Positions 35,983 through 45,604 of a stretch of DNA of 64,000 bases are shown here, in pieces. The stretch comes from Bradyrhizobium roseum (GTDB lineage Bacteria > Pseudomonadota > Alphaproteobacteria > Rhizobiales > Xanthobacteraceae). The position numbers were made by a program, and so were the translations under genes. Positions within the stretch are counted from its first letter, which is position 1, and each line of letters starts with the position of its first letter. Under the pieces are notes generated by a model. The model did no database searches. It had not been told where the DNA came from and worked only from the letters and a program-made list of their open reading frames with translations. The DNA lies in contig NZ_CP129212.1 of assembly GCF_030413175.1 (NCBI RefSeq), forward strand, positions 5,866,450-5,930,449. The letters are read 5' to 3'.

Positions 35983-36590
35983 GCTTTCCCCCGGCGCCGG
36001 ACCAGGACGGTAATGGCGAGGCTCAGCGGAATCGCTATCAGCAGCACCATCTGCAGCGGCAGCCGCAGCACTCCGATCGCAAAAAACACAGCGATCAGGA
36101 TCATTAGCCCGGTGGCATCGCGCCGCGTGACCAGCGGCATTGCCATTTTGAAGACAACCGCGATCAGCAGCCCGACCGCCGCGCAGGATATGCCGGCCAG
36201 AATCCGCCGCAGCGCATCGATCTCGCCGTAACGGGCATACAGCGCCGCAAGGACGATCGCGATCAGCATTGGCGGAAAGACCAATCCCGCAAAGGCCGCG
36301 ATGCCGCCGGGAATGCCGCGGAAACGTGAGCCAAAGACGACGGACAGATTGACGATGTTCGGGCCTGGCAGGAAATGGCACAGCGCGAAAGTCTCGTTGA
36401 ATTCGTCCGCCGTCATCCAGCGGTGCTGGTCGACGATGCCGCGCCGGGCCCAGACCAGAACACCGCCAAAACCCGCCAGCGACATTTTGGCGAAGGCGAC
36501 GAACAGTTCGAGCAGACCGGGCGGGGTTGGCGGCGGGAACGGGGAAAGATCCGGCGCCGGAGCGCCTGCGGACGTGGAATTTTCGGGCAT
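35979..36590 (-). CDS. Chromate transporter (CHR), short-chain subunit 1
   Basis: A 203-residue CHR-domain membrane protein. The N-terminal motif reads FAKMSLAGFGGVLVWARRGIVD, followed by FNETFALCHFLPGPNIVNLSVVFGSRFRG, close to the CHR consensus. A Pro-rich cytoplasmic tail (SPFPPPTPPG) precedes the first helix. With the next gene it makes a two-gene split version of ChrA. Divergent from the tmRNA gene. Confidence 0.88.
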   Translation of the reverse strand: MPENSTSAGAPAPDLSPFPPPTPPGLLELFVAFAKMSLAGFGGVLVWARRGIVDQHRWMTADEFNETFALCHFLPGPNIVNLSVVFGSRFRGIPGGIAAFAGLVFPPMLIAIVLAALYARYGEIDALRRILAGISCAAVGLLIAVVFKMAMPLVTRRDATGLMILIAVFFAIGVLRLPLQMVLLIAIPLSLAITVLVRRRGKA

Positions 36591-36702
36591 GCCCAGAATC
36601 TAGAACGGCGGCAGGTCGGAGGCCAACCCAATCGACGAATTGTCCAGTCCGTTGGGTACCTTCGGCCTGTTTTTCTACAGATTTGCACCCTATATTGGGG
36701 GT

Positions 36703-37032
36703 GCCGGTTCGCCGGATATGGAAATAAATGACCGTCGCAATAAACCATTCGGACCCGGGGGCAGTACCCGGCGCCTCCACCCAAGCCCACCCCCTCGAGG
36801 CGGGTTTCGGCGGGGGCGAACCAGGATCGACGAGGGCGTAAAGGGCGAGTTTTTTCTCGGTATGGTTCCGCCGTTATCGGGCTATGCAATAGTTGCAAAC
36901 GACAACTATGCTCCGGTTGCTCAGGCTGCGTAACGCAGTTTGAAAGACCAAGTCTAAAGTCCTGATGGGTTAAGCTCCGTCAGGCGGGGTTCGGAGGCAC
37001 CTGGCAACAGAAGCCTCCACTTCAACTTTTTT
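36703..37032 (+). ncRNA. ssrA: Transfer-messenger RNA, two-piece (permuted) alpha type
   Basis: The tag ORF GCA AAC GAC ... TAA at 36895-36933 encodes ANDNYAPVAQAA, preceded by a TAGTTGCAAAC resume context. The gene is permuted. The acceptor piece comes first: T-stem CCGGG/CCCGG at 36755-36771 with the unusual loop GGCAGTA, then acceptor strand CGCCTCC (36772-36778). The coding piece begins GGGGGCGAACCAGGATCGAC at 36812; GGGGGCG (36812-36818) pairs with CGCCTCC over 7 bp. The CCA is not encoded (ACCC follows). A GGAGGC/GCCTCC hairpin and T6 at 36993-37032 probably end the transcript. The 5' boundary is approximate. It rescues stalled ribosomes and tags their products for ClpXP. Confidence 0.95.
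36993..37032 (+). terminator. Terminator of tmRNA gene
   Basis: GGAGGC (36993-36998) pairs with GCCTCC (37013-37018), followed after a short spacer by a run of T at about 37027-37032. It may also be part of the tmRNA 3' structure. Confidence 0.55.
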
Positions 37033-37164
37033 ACTACCTGCCGCCGCCTCCGTTCTGCCGCAAATTCGCACAGTCACGCCTGCTGACCTGCGGCCTCCGC
37101 CGGGGTAGCATGTGTCAAGGGGCGAGTCGGGCGACCGGCGGCCATCCAACGTAACAGGACGACC

Positions 37165-37683
37165 ATGGCGACCGATCATATCCGTTATGACGTGCTGGCG
37201 CGCGACGCGCTGCGCGGCGTGCTGCGCCGCGTGCTGACCGACGCCGCCGAACACGGCCTGCCGGGCGAGCACCATTTCTTCATCACTTTCCTGTCAACCG
37301 CCGACGGCGTGAAGTTGTCGCCGCGGCTGCTGGCGCAGTATCCGGAGGAAATGACGATCATCCTGCAGCATCAGTTCTGGGATCTGGTGGTGACGGAGGA
37401 TCGTTTCGAAGTCGGCCTGTCGTTCGGCGGCATCCCGGAGCGGCTGGTGGTGCCGTTTGCGGCGATCAAGAGCTTCCTCGATCCGTCGGTGCAGTTCGGC
37501 CTGCAGTTCGAGCCGTCGGAGGCGACGGCCGAGGCACCTGCAGCCAAACTGCCGACAGTTCCCGCATCACCTCCCCTGCCCGTCGTCGCGGCGGAGCCCG
37601 CGGCGGAAAGCAAGGACGACGAGCCGGCGAAGACGGGCGAAGGCGCGGAAGTGGTGCGGCTGGATCGTTTCCGCAAGAAATAA
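37165..37683 (+). CDS. sspB: SspB, ClpXP adaptor for tmRNA-tagged proteins (alpha type)
   Basis: A 172-residue adaptor that binds the ssrA tag and hands tagged proteins to ClpXP. The N-terminal domain (IRYDVLARDALRGVLRRVL to FWDLVVTEDRFEVGLSFGG) is the tag-binding fold. A long Ala/Pro/Glu-rich linker follows, and the C-terminal EVVRLDRFRKK is the ClpX-binding tail. AGGA lies 6 nt before the start. It lies just downstream of the tmRNA gene on the same strand, so tag and tag receptor are encoded side by side. Confidence 0.94.
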   Translation: MATDHIRYDVLARDALRGVLRRVLTDAAEHGLPGEHHFFITFLSTADGVKLSPRLLAQYPEEMTIILQHQFWDLVVTEDRFEVGLSFGGIPERLVVPFAAIKSFLDPSVQFGLQFEPSEATAEAPAAKLPTVPASPPLPVVAAEPAAESKDDEPAKTGEGAEVVRLDRFRKK

Positions 37684-37755
37684 TCGGCACGCTGGACCAT
37701 CGTCGACGCTGTAGTGTTAACGTTGCGCCCTTTCATGGCGCAACGGACACGGTGC

Positions 37756-39171
37756 ATGGCCCGCAGAGAAACATCCGGAAACAAATCCACCCGCAGCGAG
37801 ACCGATAGTTTTGGTCCGATCGACGTTGCCGCCGACCGCTATTGGGGAGCGCAAACCGAGCGCTCGCGCCAGAACTTCAAGATCGGCCACGATCGCATGC
37901 CGATGCCGATCGTGCACGCGCTCGGCATCGTCAAACTCGCCTCCGCCCAGACCAACCGGGAACTCGGTCTGCTCGACGCCCGCCGCGCCGGCGCCATCGT
38001 CCGCGCCGCGCGAGAGGTGATCGAAGGCAAGCTCGACGATCACTTTCCGCTGGTGGTCTGGCAGACCGGCTCCGGCACCCAGACCAACATGAACCTCAAC
38101 GAGGTGATCGCCAACCGCGCCAACGAGATTTTGGGCGGCAAGCTCGGCGCCAAGGAACCCGTGCATCCCAACGATCACGTCAACATGAGCCAGTCGTCGA
38201 ACGATTCATTTCCGACGGCGATGCATATCGCGGCTGCGGAGCGCATCCTCACCGACCTGATTCCGGCGCTCACCGAACTGCATCGCGAATTGCGCAGGAA
38301 GGAAAAAGCGTTCGCGAAAATCGTCAAGATCGGACGAACCCACACCCAGGACGCGACGCCGCTGACGCTCGGACAGGAGTTTTCGGGCTACGCTGCACAG
38401 GTTGAGAGCGGCCTGGCGCGGCTGCGCATCGCGGTGAAGGAATTGTTCCCGCTGGCGCAGGGCGGAACGGCCGTCGGCACCGGTCTCAACTCGAAACCGC
38501 GATTTGCAAAACTGTTCGCTCGCCACGTAGCGAAAATCACCGGGCTGCCGTTCAGCAGCGCGCCAAACAAGTTCGAGGCGCTGGCTTCCAACGATGCCTA
38601 TGTCATGGTGCACGGCGCGATCAATTCGGTGGCCACCGGTCTGTTCAAGATCGCCAACGATATTCGCCTGCTCGGCTCCGGGCCGCGATCCGGTCTCGGC
38701 GAACTGATCTTGCCGGAAAACGAGCCGGGCTCGTCGATCATGCCGGGCAAGGTCAATCCGACCCAGTGCGAAGCGATGACCATGGTCTGCTGCCAGGTGT
38801 TCGGTAACCAGACAACCGTCACCGTCGCCGGAAGCCAGGGACACTTCGAATTGAATGTTTACAAGCCGGTGCTTGCATATTGTATGATACATTCCATTCA
38901 ACTGCTGTCGGACGCGTCGCGCTCGTTCACCGAACATTGCGTGGCGGGCATACGCGCCGACGAAAAGCGAATTCGCGATTTGATGGAGCGTTCGCTTATG
39001 CTGGTCACCGCACTGGCTCCGAAGATTGGATACGACAACGCCGCGAAGGTCGCCAAGTCGGCGCACGCGCGCGGCACGACGTTGAAGGAAGAGGCGGTGC
39101 GCCTCGGCTTCGTCAGCGCTGCCGAGTTCGAACGCCTCGTGCAGCCTGACAAAATGACACACCCGGGATGA
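37756..39171 (+). CDS. fumC: Fumarate hydratase class II
   Basis: A 471-residue TCA-cycle enzyme converting fumarate to malate without an iron-sulfur cluster. The signature [16 protein letters not shown] holds the catalytic Ser; [21 protein letters not shown] and [15 protein letters not shown] are the other two conserved regions. The start at 37756 ([20 protein letters not shown]) gives the family's usual length; GTG at 37714 and ATG at 37735 are alternatives, none with a good ribosome-binding site. It follows sspB on the same strand. Confidence 0.96.
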   Translation: MARRETSGNKSTRSETDSFGPIDVAADRYWGAQTERSRQNFKIGHDRMPMPIVHALGIVKLASAQTNRELGLLDARRAGAIVRAAREVIEGKLDDHFPLVVWQTGSGTQTNMNLNEVIANRANEILGGKLGAKEPVHPNDHVNMSQSSNDSFPTAMHIAAAERILTDLIPALTELHRELRRKEKAFAKIVKIGRTHTQDATPLTLGQEFSGYAAQVESGLARLRIAVKELFPLAQGGTAVGTGLNSKPRFAKLFARHVAKITGLPFSSAPNKFEALASNDAYVMVHGAINSVATGLFKIANDIRLLGSGPRSGLGELILPENEPGSSIMPGKVNPTQCEAMTMVCCQVFGNQTTVTVAGSQGHFELNVYKPVLAYCMIHSIQLLSDASRSFTEHCVAGIRADEKRIRDLMERSLMLVTALAPKIGYDNAAKVAKSAHARGTTLKEEAVRLGFVSAAEFERLVQPDKMTHPG

Positions 39172-39440
39172 ACGCCGCGGCGACCCAGCCCCGGGAAACT
39201 ACGGTGAATGATTATTGTTCTGGATCATACGCAAAGAATGAGGTTGATCATCTATCGTGATTGCGTCGACGCATGCTAGGAGCAGCGATATTCGGTTTTC
39301 GCAGAGCGAAACTTATTTTTAAATGCTATCAGCAATGCTACACGGGGATTCCGAATGAAATTTGTCCGCGTTCGATATTTCGACGTTTTTGCAGCCGATG
39401 AATTATCATGCCTTCGAGTCGCCGGATGATGGAGGCGAAC

Positions 39441-39629
39441 ATGGCAGACCTGATCAACCTGAAGCGATTCAAGAAGCGTAGCGAACGGGAACAATCGGCG
39501 AAACAGGCCGATGCCAACCGCGCACGGTTTGGCCGCACCAAGGCGGAGCGTGCACTCGATGAACGGCGCAAGGATCTCGCCGGCAATTTCCTGGATCAGC
39601 ACAAACTCGATGACGGAGGCGCATCATGA
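39441..39629 (+). CDS. DUF4169 family protein
   Basis: A 62-residue highly charged protein (MADLINLKRFKKRSEREQ...), matching the DUF4169 family found next to fumC in many Rhizobiales. It is predicted to be one long helix and its function is unknown. GGAGG lies 5 nt before the start at 39441. It overlaps the next gene by 4 nt. Confidence 0.85.
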   Translation: MADLINLKRFKKRSEREQSAKQADANRARFGRTKAERALDERRKDLAGNFLDQHKLDDGGAS

Positions 39630-39889
39630 AATCACCCGTCGTCAAACGCTCTATCGTCGTTGCCGGCCACAAGACCAGCGTCAGCCTCGAAGAGGCCTTC
39701 TGGAACGGCATGAAGGAAATTTCCGGACTGCGGAACATGACCTTGTCGGAACTGGTCGGCGAGATCGACGGCAACCGCCAGCAGGGCAACCTGTCCTCGG
39801 CGATCCGTCTCTTCGTCCTCGACTATTTCCGCAACCGCGCCATGCCGCCTGCGGCCGTCGTGCAGGACGGGCCGCGGGCGCAGGCCTAG
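39626..39889 (+). CDS. Ribbon-helix-helix domain protein
   Basis: An 87-residue protein. The strand-helix-helix pattern KRSIVVAGHKTSVSLEEAFWNGMKEISGLRNMTLSELVGEID followed by LSSAIRLFVLDYFRNRA fits the RHH_4 group of small DNA-binding proteins. It probably binds DNA as a dimer; the targets are unknown. It is co-translated with the DUF4169 gene and belongs to the conserved fumC neighbourhood. Confidence 0.85.
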   Translation: MKSPVVKRSIVVAGHKTSVSLEEAFWNGMKEISGLRNMTLSELVGEIDGNRQQGNLSSAIRLFVLDYFRNRAMPPAAVVQDGPRAQA

Positions 39890-40104
39890 GGCATCGGTGA
39901 CGAGCGGACGCGCCTCGCGCTGGCGAGCATGCTGATCGCGGCGCCGGATCTGCTGCGGCTCGACGAGCCGACCAACCATCTCGATCTCGCACCCATCGAA
40001 GAACTGGAAAACGCGCTCAGGGGCTTCGACGGTGCGTTGATCGTAGTCAGCCACGATGAGACGTTTTGTGGGCGATCGGAATCGAACGGGAGATCGCGCT
40101 GTAG
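39890..40104 (+). pseudogene. ABC-F ATPase, C-terminal remnant (frameshifted)
   Basis: Starting right after the ribbon-helix-helix stop, the frame reads GDERTRLALASMLIAAPDL then RLDEPTNHLDLAPIEELENA and VVSHDETF. That is the region from just after the signature (GGERTRLALA) through Walker B (LLLLDEPTNHLD) to the switch His (VVSHD) of an ABC-F protein. The P-loop half is missing and the usual LSGGE is degraded to GIGDE. Near 40066 the frame shifts, after which WAIGIEREIAL and a stop restore a typical family end. No intact gene can be made. Confidence 0.75.
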
Positions 40105-40176
40105 GGCGAGGCGATCGCACCGGTGGTTTGTCAGGCCTGCGCAAAAATTCGTCGGACGCAGCGGCGCCCTCCGTAA

Positions 40177-40371
40177 CCACTGGAGAGCGGCGACGTGGCC
40201 GCCGGAACGCTGGTGCATTGGGGTGCCGTCGGCGGACCAGACATCAACCTGTGGACCCTCCACCCGTCGCGGCGGCTGTTGAGCGCCCGCGTATCCGTGT
40301 TCCTCGATTATCTGAAGAAAGCCTTTCCGAAGGGCACGCCCGACGAGTTGGCGTCCGACATCGGGGGATGA
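40177..40371 (+). pseudogene. LysR-family regulator, C-terminal remnant
   Basis: Directly after a TAA, the frame reads PLESGDVAAGTLVHWG, then DINLWTLHPSRRLLSARVSV and FLDYLKKAFP before its stop. This is the closing segment of a LysR substrate-binding domain (PSRRLLSARVxxFLDxL). No HTH or upstream domain remains in any frame nearby. The piece is a decayed gene end, lying tail to tail with the AsmA-family gene. Confidence 0.7.
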
Positions 40372-40397
40372 CCCAGAACGTCCAGTGCTAATTTAGT

Positions 40398-43300
40398 CTA
40401 ATTCGGGCGCGGCGGCGGATTGCCGACCTGCGGCGTCAGCGCGAGCGGCGGACGCGGCGAAGGCTTCGGCCTCGGGGCAGAGCCCGGCGCCGGACGCACC
40501 TCGATCGGGGGCGGCAACGGCGCGACCTGCGGCTGGCCTGCGGCTTGTGCCGGTGGCGCATTGACCGCGGGCGCGGTGGGCGGGCGCGGCGACGCGGCCT
40601 TCTTCGCCGGCGGCCGCCGCGGATCTCGGCCGCCCTTCTGGATCGCCGGCGCGGCCGGGACGGCGGCTTCCGGAAGCGGGCTCACGCCCTCCGGCGGCAG
40701 CACGATCGGCGCCGGCGCGGGCGGCGGCGGCTCGCCGCGTTCGATCGCATCGAGCCTTTTTGTTTCGTGGTCGATTGCGCGCACCGCCAGCCACGACGAC
40801 AAGGGCGCGACGTCGACGCTGCGGTTCAGCGCGTCGGGCGTGCCGACGGCGAGCAGTTGGATTTCGGGACGCCCGGTGGTCATCGTGAGCGAAAGTGCGG
40901 CGCGGATATCGGCCTGATCGGCGGTGATGTCGTAGCCGCCGGAGATGGTGGCCCGCACGCCATTGCCATCGAGCGCGGTGGCCCCGACCCGAAGCCGGCC
41001 GTCCCTGATCGTGAACGGAATCTGCGCGGACGGAATCACCAGCGCGCCGGCCGGCAAGGCGGCCTCGACGATCTGCTTCAGGCGGACATCGTCCTTGGCC
41101 TGCCCGCTGTCATGGGCGCGCACCGCGACTTCGAAGGCACGCGGATCGAGACCTGCGATCTTCGCCGCCTCCAGCGTCAGCGTTCCGCTGCCGGACAGCG
41201 CGCCGGCCAGCGCCGCGGCGCTGCGGCCCTGGCTCGTCAACGTCATCTGCATCGACGCGCGCCCGACGGGCATCGCCAGGTTGCGATAGCGCAGCGCCGG
41301 GCCGTCGACACCGGCGAACTGGACGCTCGCGTTCAGCGCGACGCCGTTCGCACCCTGCTTCGCGTCCATGCTGGCGGTGACCTCACCGCCGCCAATGATG
41401 CCCTTGATGCCATCGAAGCTGAGCGACTGGCCGTCGCTCTTGACGATGCCGCTCACCGGCTGCAATTCGCTGCCGCCCGGAAGCTGACCCCGCAACGCCT
41501 GGAACGCGATCCTGCCGCGCCAGCCCTTCGCCAGCCCGGTGCCGAGCGGCTCACTCGGCTCGTGCCCGGCGGCGCCGAGCGCGAGCGCAAAGGCCGGCGC
41601 CAGCGCAAACTGCTCGACGCCGATCTCGCCGTCGATCTCCTTCTCCTCGCCGAGCGTCACCGTCACGTTGCCGCGCAGGCGCGAACCGCCAAAACTGCTG
41701 TCGAGATCGTCGAAGGCCAACTTGTTGCCGGTCAGTTGCACCCGCGACGTCAGACTGATGTTCTGCGCCAGCGTGTCCCCCGGCTTGAGATCGAGCAGCG
41801 GACCGAAATCGGCGCCGCGCACTTTCAGTGATAGGTTTGCCTTGGCTTCCTGCGCCCATGGTTCGGCGGTTCCATCCGCCTCGGCCGCCAACGCCGTTCC
41901 CGAAAGTTTTGCCTTCAGCCGCAACGGACTGCCCCATCCGCCGGTCGCGCTGCCCTCGAATTGCGCCGGGCCGTCGCCCGCCGCCACCATGCGATCGAGG
42001 CCGAGCAGGACGAGCAGCGCCCGCCCCTGCTCGGACGATAATTTCGACTCGACCCCGACGTCGCTGCTCCGGAGTGCGGACAGGTCGAGGACCTGTAGCG
42101 CGGCAACGGCCGGCTTGGCGGTGATCGTGGTGACCCCCTTGAGCAGCGCCGAGTCGAGATCGGCAGTGGCGCGCGCCTGGACGCGATCGGGCTGCCCGGC
42201 AATCCCGGCGAGATCGACCGCCAGTTTCAACCGCGCCGGGCCTTGGTTCGTTCCTTGGCTGGTTCCTTGGTTCGTCCCCATCGCATTGATCCGCGCGGCC
42301 AGCGCCGGCGACAAGGGAACGATCAGGCTGGTCAGGCGGTCGAGCGAGACGGCGCCCGAATTGAGCGCGAACCATCCGGTGGCCGTGCCCCGGTCGAAAT
42401 TGCCCGCCCCGTCCAACGTGACGTTTTCAATCTGGCCGATCTTCAAATGCTCGAGCGTCAGCTTCGCGGGTGAGTAAGCCAGGCGGGCCAGCAGCGGACT
42501 GAGTTCCTGTCCGGCGGAGACGGCGCGGCCGACATCCAGCGAAAGCTTGCCCTCATCCGGCCAGTCGCCTTGCGGCCCGGCCAGCGATTTCAGAAAGGCC
42601 GTGGCGGCATCGAGATCGAGGCGCTCGGCCTTCAGATCCGCTTCGACCCGGGAGCCGTGATCGGCTTGCTTGTAGGATACAAGCACCCGCCCCCCGACCG
42701 TGCCGCCTTCGATGTCGGCCTTCATGGCGTCGATGGCAAAGCCATCCGGCGCCACGGTCACGTCGCCGCGCAGCCGAAGCGTCTTCTGGCTGCGATAGGC
42801 GGTGTCACCGCGGCCCTGCAGCCAGGTCAGCAGCGCCTCGGGATCGGACGATTCGACGCTGAGCGCGACCTTGAAACGATCCGGCGCCAGGTTCTTCGCG
42901 CCAGCGTCGCTGAGCGAAACCCTGGTTGCGCCGGGAGCGCGAAACTCCAGCCGCCGCAGGCTCCAGGATTTGTCGTCGCCATGCACCTCGGCGGAAATAT
43001 CCTGCAATGGGCGTCCGCCCAGCATGACCTGCTCAGATGCCAGTTCGACCTGCACCGGTACAGGCAGATGCGGCACGAGGGTGGCGAGCGCCTGCAACGC
43101 CGGCAGCGCCCGAACCGGCTCGGTGGAATTGTCCCTGGTGAAGAACCTGTCGGCATCGAGCTGGCGCGCCGACAGGCCCGCCCGCAACAGCGGCGCCGCG
43201 CCAAACTTGATGTCGCCGCTACCCGAAAGCTTCAGCGCGCGCTCCTCGGGACCAAAACTCGTCTCGATCTGGTCGAGCCGCGCTGCCAGGTAATCGGCCT

Positions 43301-44078
43301 TGATTTTTGTCGCGATCCGCCACGGCGGATCGTTGCCCCGTCCCTTCTGGCCGGGCGGGGCGACCAGCGTCAGCGCGCCTTCAAAGCGCGGGCTGCGCGA
43401 ATCGAAGTTCAGCACACCGTCGAGATCCGCCAGCAGCGCGCGGTCACCCGGATCGATATTGAGATGGACGCGGGTGCCGTTGCCATCCGGCCCCTGCCCC
43501 GAGGAGATGCGGAACGGATAGCGCGCGCCCTTCAGCAGAAAGTTGCCGTCGCCGCGGACCGAGCCCGCCAATGAGCGCACATCGCCGCTGAAGGCGATAT
43601 CGTTCAGTTCGAGCGTCGAGCGGCTGGCAGCGTCGTGCAGGGCGATACGGCCGGTGAGATTGAGCCGGTCGATCGCCAGCGAGGCCAGATTGACCGTTCC
43701 GGTGGATGCCGGCCAATCGATCCGCCCCTTCGCATCGAGCCCGAGATCGAGCGACAGGCCGTTGATGGTCAACTCGGTGGCGCGCACCTCGCCGCGCATC
43801 AGCGAGCCCAGGCTGAATTCGACGGCGAGCTTGTCGGCGCGAACCTTGCCGAGATCGTTGGCACCGCCGACCGCGACCGAATGCAGTTGCAACGATGGCG
43901 CCGGCAGCAACCGGGCGTCGAGCTTGCCGCCGATCCGGACCGGCGCCCCGATGATCCGGGCCGCCTCGGCCTCGAATTGCGGCCGGAACTTGTTCCAGTC
44001 AATGAAATACGGCCCGACAAGTGCGGCGATCAGCGCAATGATGAAGGCGATGGCCAGGCCGAGCAGCGTCGTCTGCAC
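40398..44078 (-). CDS. AsmA-family envelope protein
   Basis: A 1226-residue protein of the AsmA/YhdP superfamily, thought to bridge the inner and outer membranes and move lipids. The GTG at 44078 has GGGGAG 6 nt upstream. One N-terminal membrane anchor (about residues 5-27) is followed by the AsmA opening FIDWNKFRPQFEAEAARIIGAPVRIGG. The long central part shows repeated beta-strand patterns. The last ~120 residues are Pro/Ala-rich and disordered (IVLPPEGVSPLPEAAV... PPRPN). Such tails are common in Rhizobiales forms. Confidence 0.88.
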   Translation of the reverse strand: MQTTLLGLAIAFIIALIAALVGPYFIDWNKFRPQFEAEAARIIGAPVRIGGKLDARLLPAPSLQLHSVAVGGANDLGKVRADKLAVEFSLGSLMRGEVRATELTINGLSLDLGLDAKGRIDWPASTGTVNLASLAIDRLNLTGRIALHDAASRSTLELNDIAFSGDVRSLAGSVRGDGNFLLKGARYPFRISSGQGPDGNGTRVHLNIDPGDRALLADLDGVLNFDSRSPRFEGALTLVAPPGQKGRGNDPPWRIATKIKADYLAARLDQIETSFGPEERALKLSGSGDIKFGAAPLLRAGLSARQLDADRFFTRDNSTEPVRALPALQALATLVPHLPVPVQVELASEQVMLGGRPLQDISAEVHGDDKSWSLRRLEFRAPGATRVSLSDAGAKNLAPDRFKVALSVESSDPEALLTWLQGRGDTAYRSQKTLRLRGDVTVAPDGFAIDAMKADIEGGTVGGRVLVSYKQADHGSRVEADLKAERLDLDAATAFLKSLAGPQGDWPDEGKLSLDVGRAVSAGQELSPLLARLAYSPAKLTLEHLKIGQIENVTLDGAGNFDRGTATGWFALNSGAVSLDRLTSLIVPLSPALAARINAMGTNQGTSQGTNQGPARLKLAVDLAGIAGQPDRVQARATADLDSALLKGVTTITAKPAVAALQVLDLSALRSSDVGVESKLSSEQGRALLVLLGLDRMVAAGDGPAQFEGSATGGWGSPLRLKAKLSGTALAAEADGTAEPWAQEAKANLSLKVRGADFGPLLDLKPGDTLAQNISLTSRVQLTGNKLAFDDLDSSFGGSRLRGNVTVTLGEEKEIDGEIGVEQFALAPAFALALGAAGHEPSEPLGTGLAKGWRGRIAFQALRGQLPGGSELQPVSGIVKSDGQSLSFDGIKGIIGGGEVTASMDAKQGANGVALNASVQFAGVDGPALRYRNLAMPVGRASMQMTLTSQGRSAAALAGALSGSGTLTLEAAKIAGLDPRAFEVAVRAHDSGQAKDDVRLKQIVEAALPAGALVIPSAQIPFTIRDGRLRVGATALDGNGVRATISGGYDITADQADIRAALSLTMTTGRPEIQLLAVGTPDALNRSVDVAPLSSWLAVRAIDHETKRLDAIERGEPPPPAPAPIVLPPEGVSPLPEAAVPAAPAIQKGGRDPRRPPAKKAASPRPPTAPAVNAPPAQAAGQPQVAPLPPPIEVRPAPGSAPRPKPSPRPPLALTPQVGNPPPRPN

Positions 44079-44259
44079 GGTATCTCCCCTTGAACCGCCC
44101 CGGCGCGCGAGCCGCGCCACGCCGAACCCGGCCCCGGAGCTATCCGGAATATAGAGAGAAGTACGGCGAAGTCACAGCGGCATACTGACAGCCGTCCCCA
44201 CCCGGCTCCGTTCATCGGGGCCTAGGGTTAAGGCGGCCGCGCAAGGCAGTGCGGGCCGG

Positions 44260-45492
44260 CTACCAGCTCGCCGGCAGGCGCTTCAGGCCGCGCAGCACGA
44301 AGGTCGGCCGCCATTCCGGATTGACGGCGTCATCCAGCCGCAGATCCGGGAGCCGCCGCAGCAGGGTCGCGATCGCGACCTCCGCTTCGAGCCGCGCCAG
44401 CTGGGCGCCGAGGCAGAAATGGATGCCGCCGCCGAAGGATAGCGGCCTGACGTTGGGCCGGGTGATATCGAGCCGTTCCGGGTGGTCAGGATAGACCGTC
44501 TCGTCGTGATTCGCCGAGCCGAGCAGGCACAGCACGCTCTCGCCCTTCGGGATGCGCTTGCCGCCGAGGTCCTCGATGTCTTCCAGCGCCACCCGGCCGG
44601 TCAGCTGCACCGATGAGTCGTAGCGCAAAAACTCCTCGATGGCGTTGGTGATCAGTTCCGGTTTGGCCTTGAGCAGCGCGAGCTGGTCGGGATTGCGGTA
44701 CAGCGCCAGCAGGCCGTTGCCGATCAAATTGACCGTCGTCTCGTGGCCGGCACCGAACAGCAGGATGATGTTGGCGGTCAGTTCCTCATTGGAGAGCTTG
44801 CTGCCATCTTCTTCGGCCTGCACCAGCTGCGTGGTCAAATCGTCGCCCGGATTCTTGCGCCTCAACTCGAACAATTGTTGAAAGTACATCGCCGCCATCG
44901 CATTGCCGGCGTTGCCCTTCTGGATCTCCTCCGGCGACAGCGGCACCGGATCGAGCAGCCGGCCGCCGTCGCGCGAACCGGCATAAAACGCCTCGCGATG
45001 CTCCTCGGGGATTCCGAGCATGTCGCAGATGATGGTGACCGGCAGGCGGAACGCGAAATCCTCGATCAGGTCCATCTTGCCCTGCGGGATGATGCGGTCG
45101 AGCGTCGCGTCGACGACCTGCTGGATGCGGGGGCGCATGTCCTCGACCCGGCGCGCGGTGAACGCCTTCACCACCAGCCCGCGCAGGCGGGTGTGGTCCG
45201 GCGGATCCTGCTGCAGCATCCAGTGGCTCATGCTGCGGAACACCGGCTCGTCCATGATTTTCGGGCCGTAGCGGCGGATGGTGCGCTCGACGTAATCCTT
45301 GCCGAACCGCTTGTCGCGCATCACGAGGCTGACCTCGGCGTGGCGGCTCGCGACATACATGCCGAGCGGCGTCAGGTGCACCGGGTCGGTGCTGCGCATC
45401 CGCTCGTAATGCGGATAGGGGTCGCGGATGAATTCCGGCGACAGCGGATTGAACAACGGCGCGCTGGCGGCAGTCTGAACATGCTCGTTCAT
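44260..45492 (-). CDS. Cytochrome P450
   Basis: A 410-residue soluble bacterial P450. The haem-Cys loop is FGGGIHFCLGAQLAR, the I-helix is FGAGHETTVNLIGN (acid-alcohol pair Glu-Thr), and EEFLR supplies the K-helix ExxR. It needs external electron donors, and none are encoded beside it. The substrate is unknown. GAGG lies 7 nt before the start. It is divergent from a TetR regulator across a 112-bp gap that contains a palindrome. Confidence 0.95.
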   Translation of the reverse strand: MNEHVQTAASAPLFNPLSPEFIRDPYPHYERMRSTDPVHLTPLGMYVASRHAEVSLVMRDKRFGKDYVERTIRRYGPKIMDEPVFRSMSHWMLQQDPPDHTRLRGLVVKAFTARRVEDMRPRIQQVVDATLDRIIPQGKMDLIEDFAFRLPVTIICDMLGIPEEHREAFYAGSRDGGRLLDPVPLSPEEIQKGNAGNAMAAMYFQQLFELRRKNPGDDLTTQLVQAEEDGSKLSNEELTANIILLFGAGHETTVNLIGNGLLALYRNPDQLALLKAKPELITNAIEEFLRYDSSVQLTGRVALEDIEDLGGKRIPKGESVLCLLGSANHDETVYPDHPERLDITRPNVRPLSFGGGIHFCLGAQLARLEAEVAIATLLRRLPDLRLDDAVNPEWRPTFVLRGLKRLPASW

Positions 45493-45561
45493 GGTGACCT
45501 CAACTGGTTACAGGCTGCGCGCGGTTCAGCGCGTTTTCTCCCGGCCGATCGATGAAATTCG

Positions 45562-45575
45562 ATACATTGTTGTAT
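45562..45575. promoter_or_regulatory. Candidate operator between P450 and TetR genes
   Basis: ATACA-TTGT-TGTAT, a short perfect dyad about 30 nt before the tetR start and about 70 nt before the P450 start. It is the only clear palindrome in the gap and so the best candidate for the TetR protein's site. Confidence 0.45.
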
Positions 45576-45604
45576 TGAGTTGCATTCTCGCCTAAACTTG
45601 CCCG

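Noticed and set aside
35983..36780. N-terminal extension of the second CHR gene up to 36780
   Set aside because: It runs through the first CHR gene out of frame and into the tmRNA gene. The ATG at 35982 with a 4-nt overlap is the natural start.
36640..36933. An open frame that ends in ANDNYAPVAQAA
   Set aside because: Only the last 12 codons are translated, as the tmRNA tag. The rest is structural RNA.
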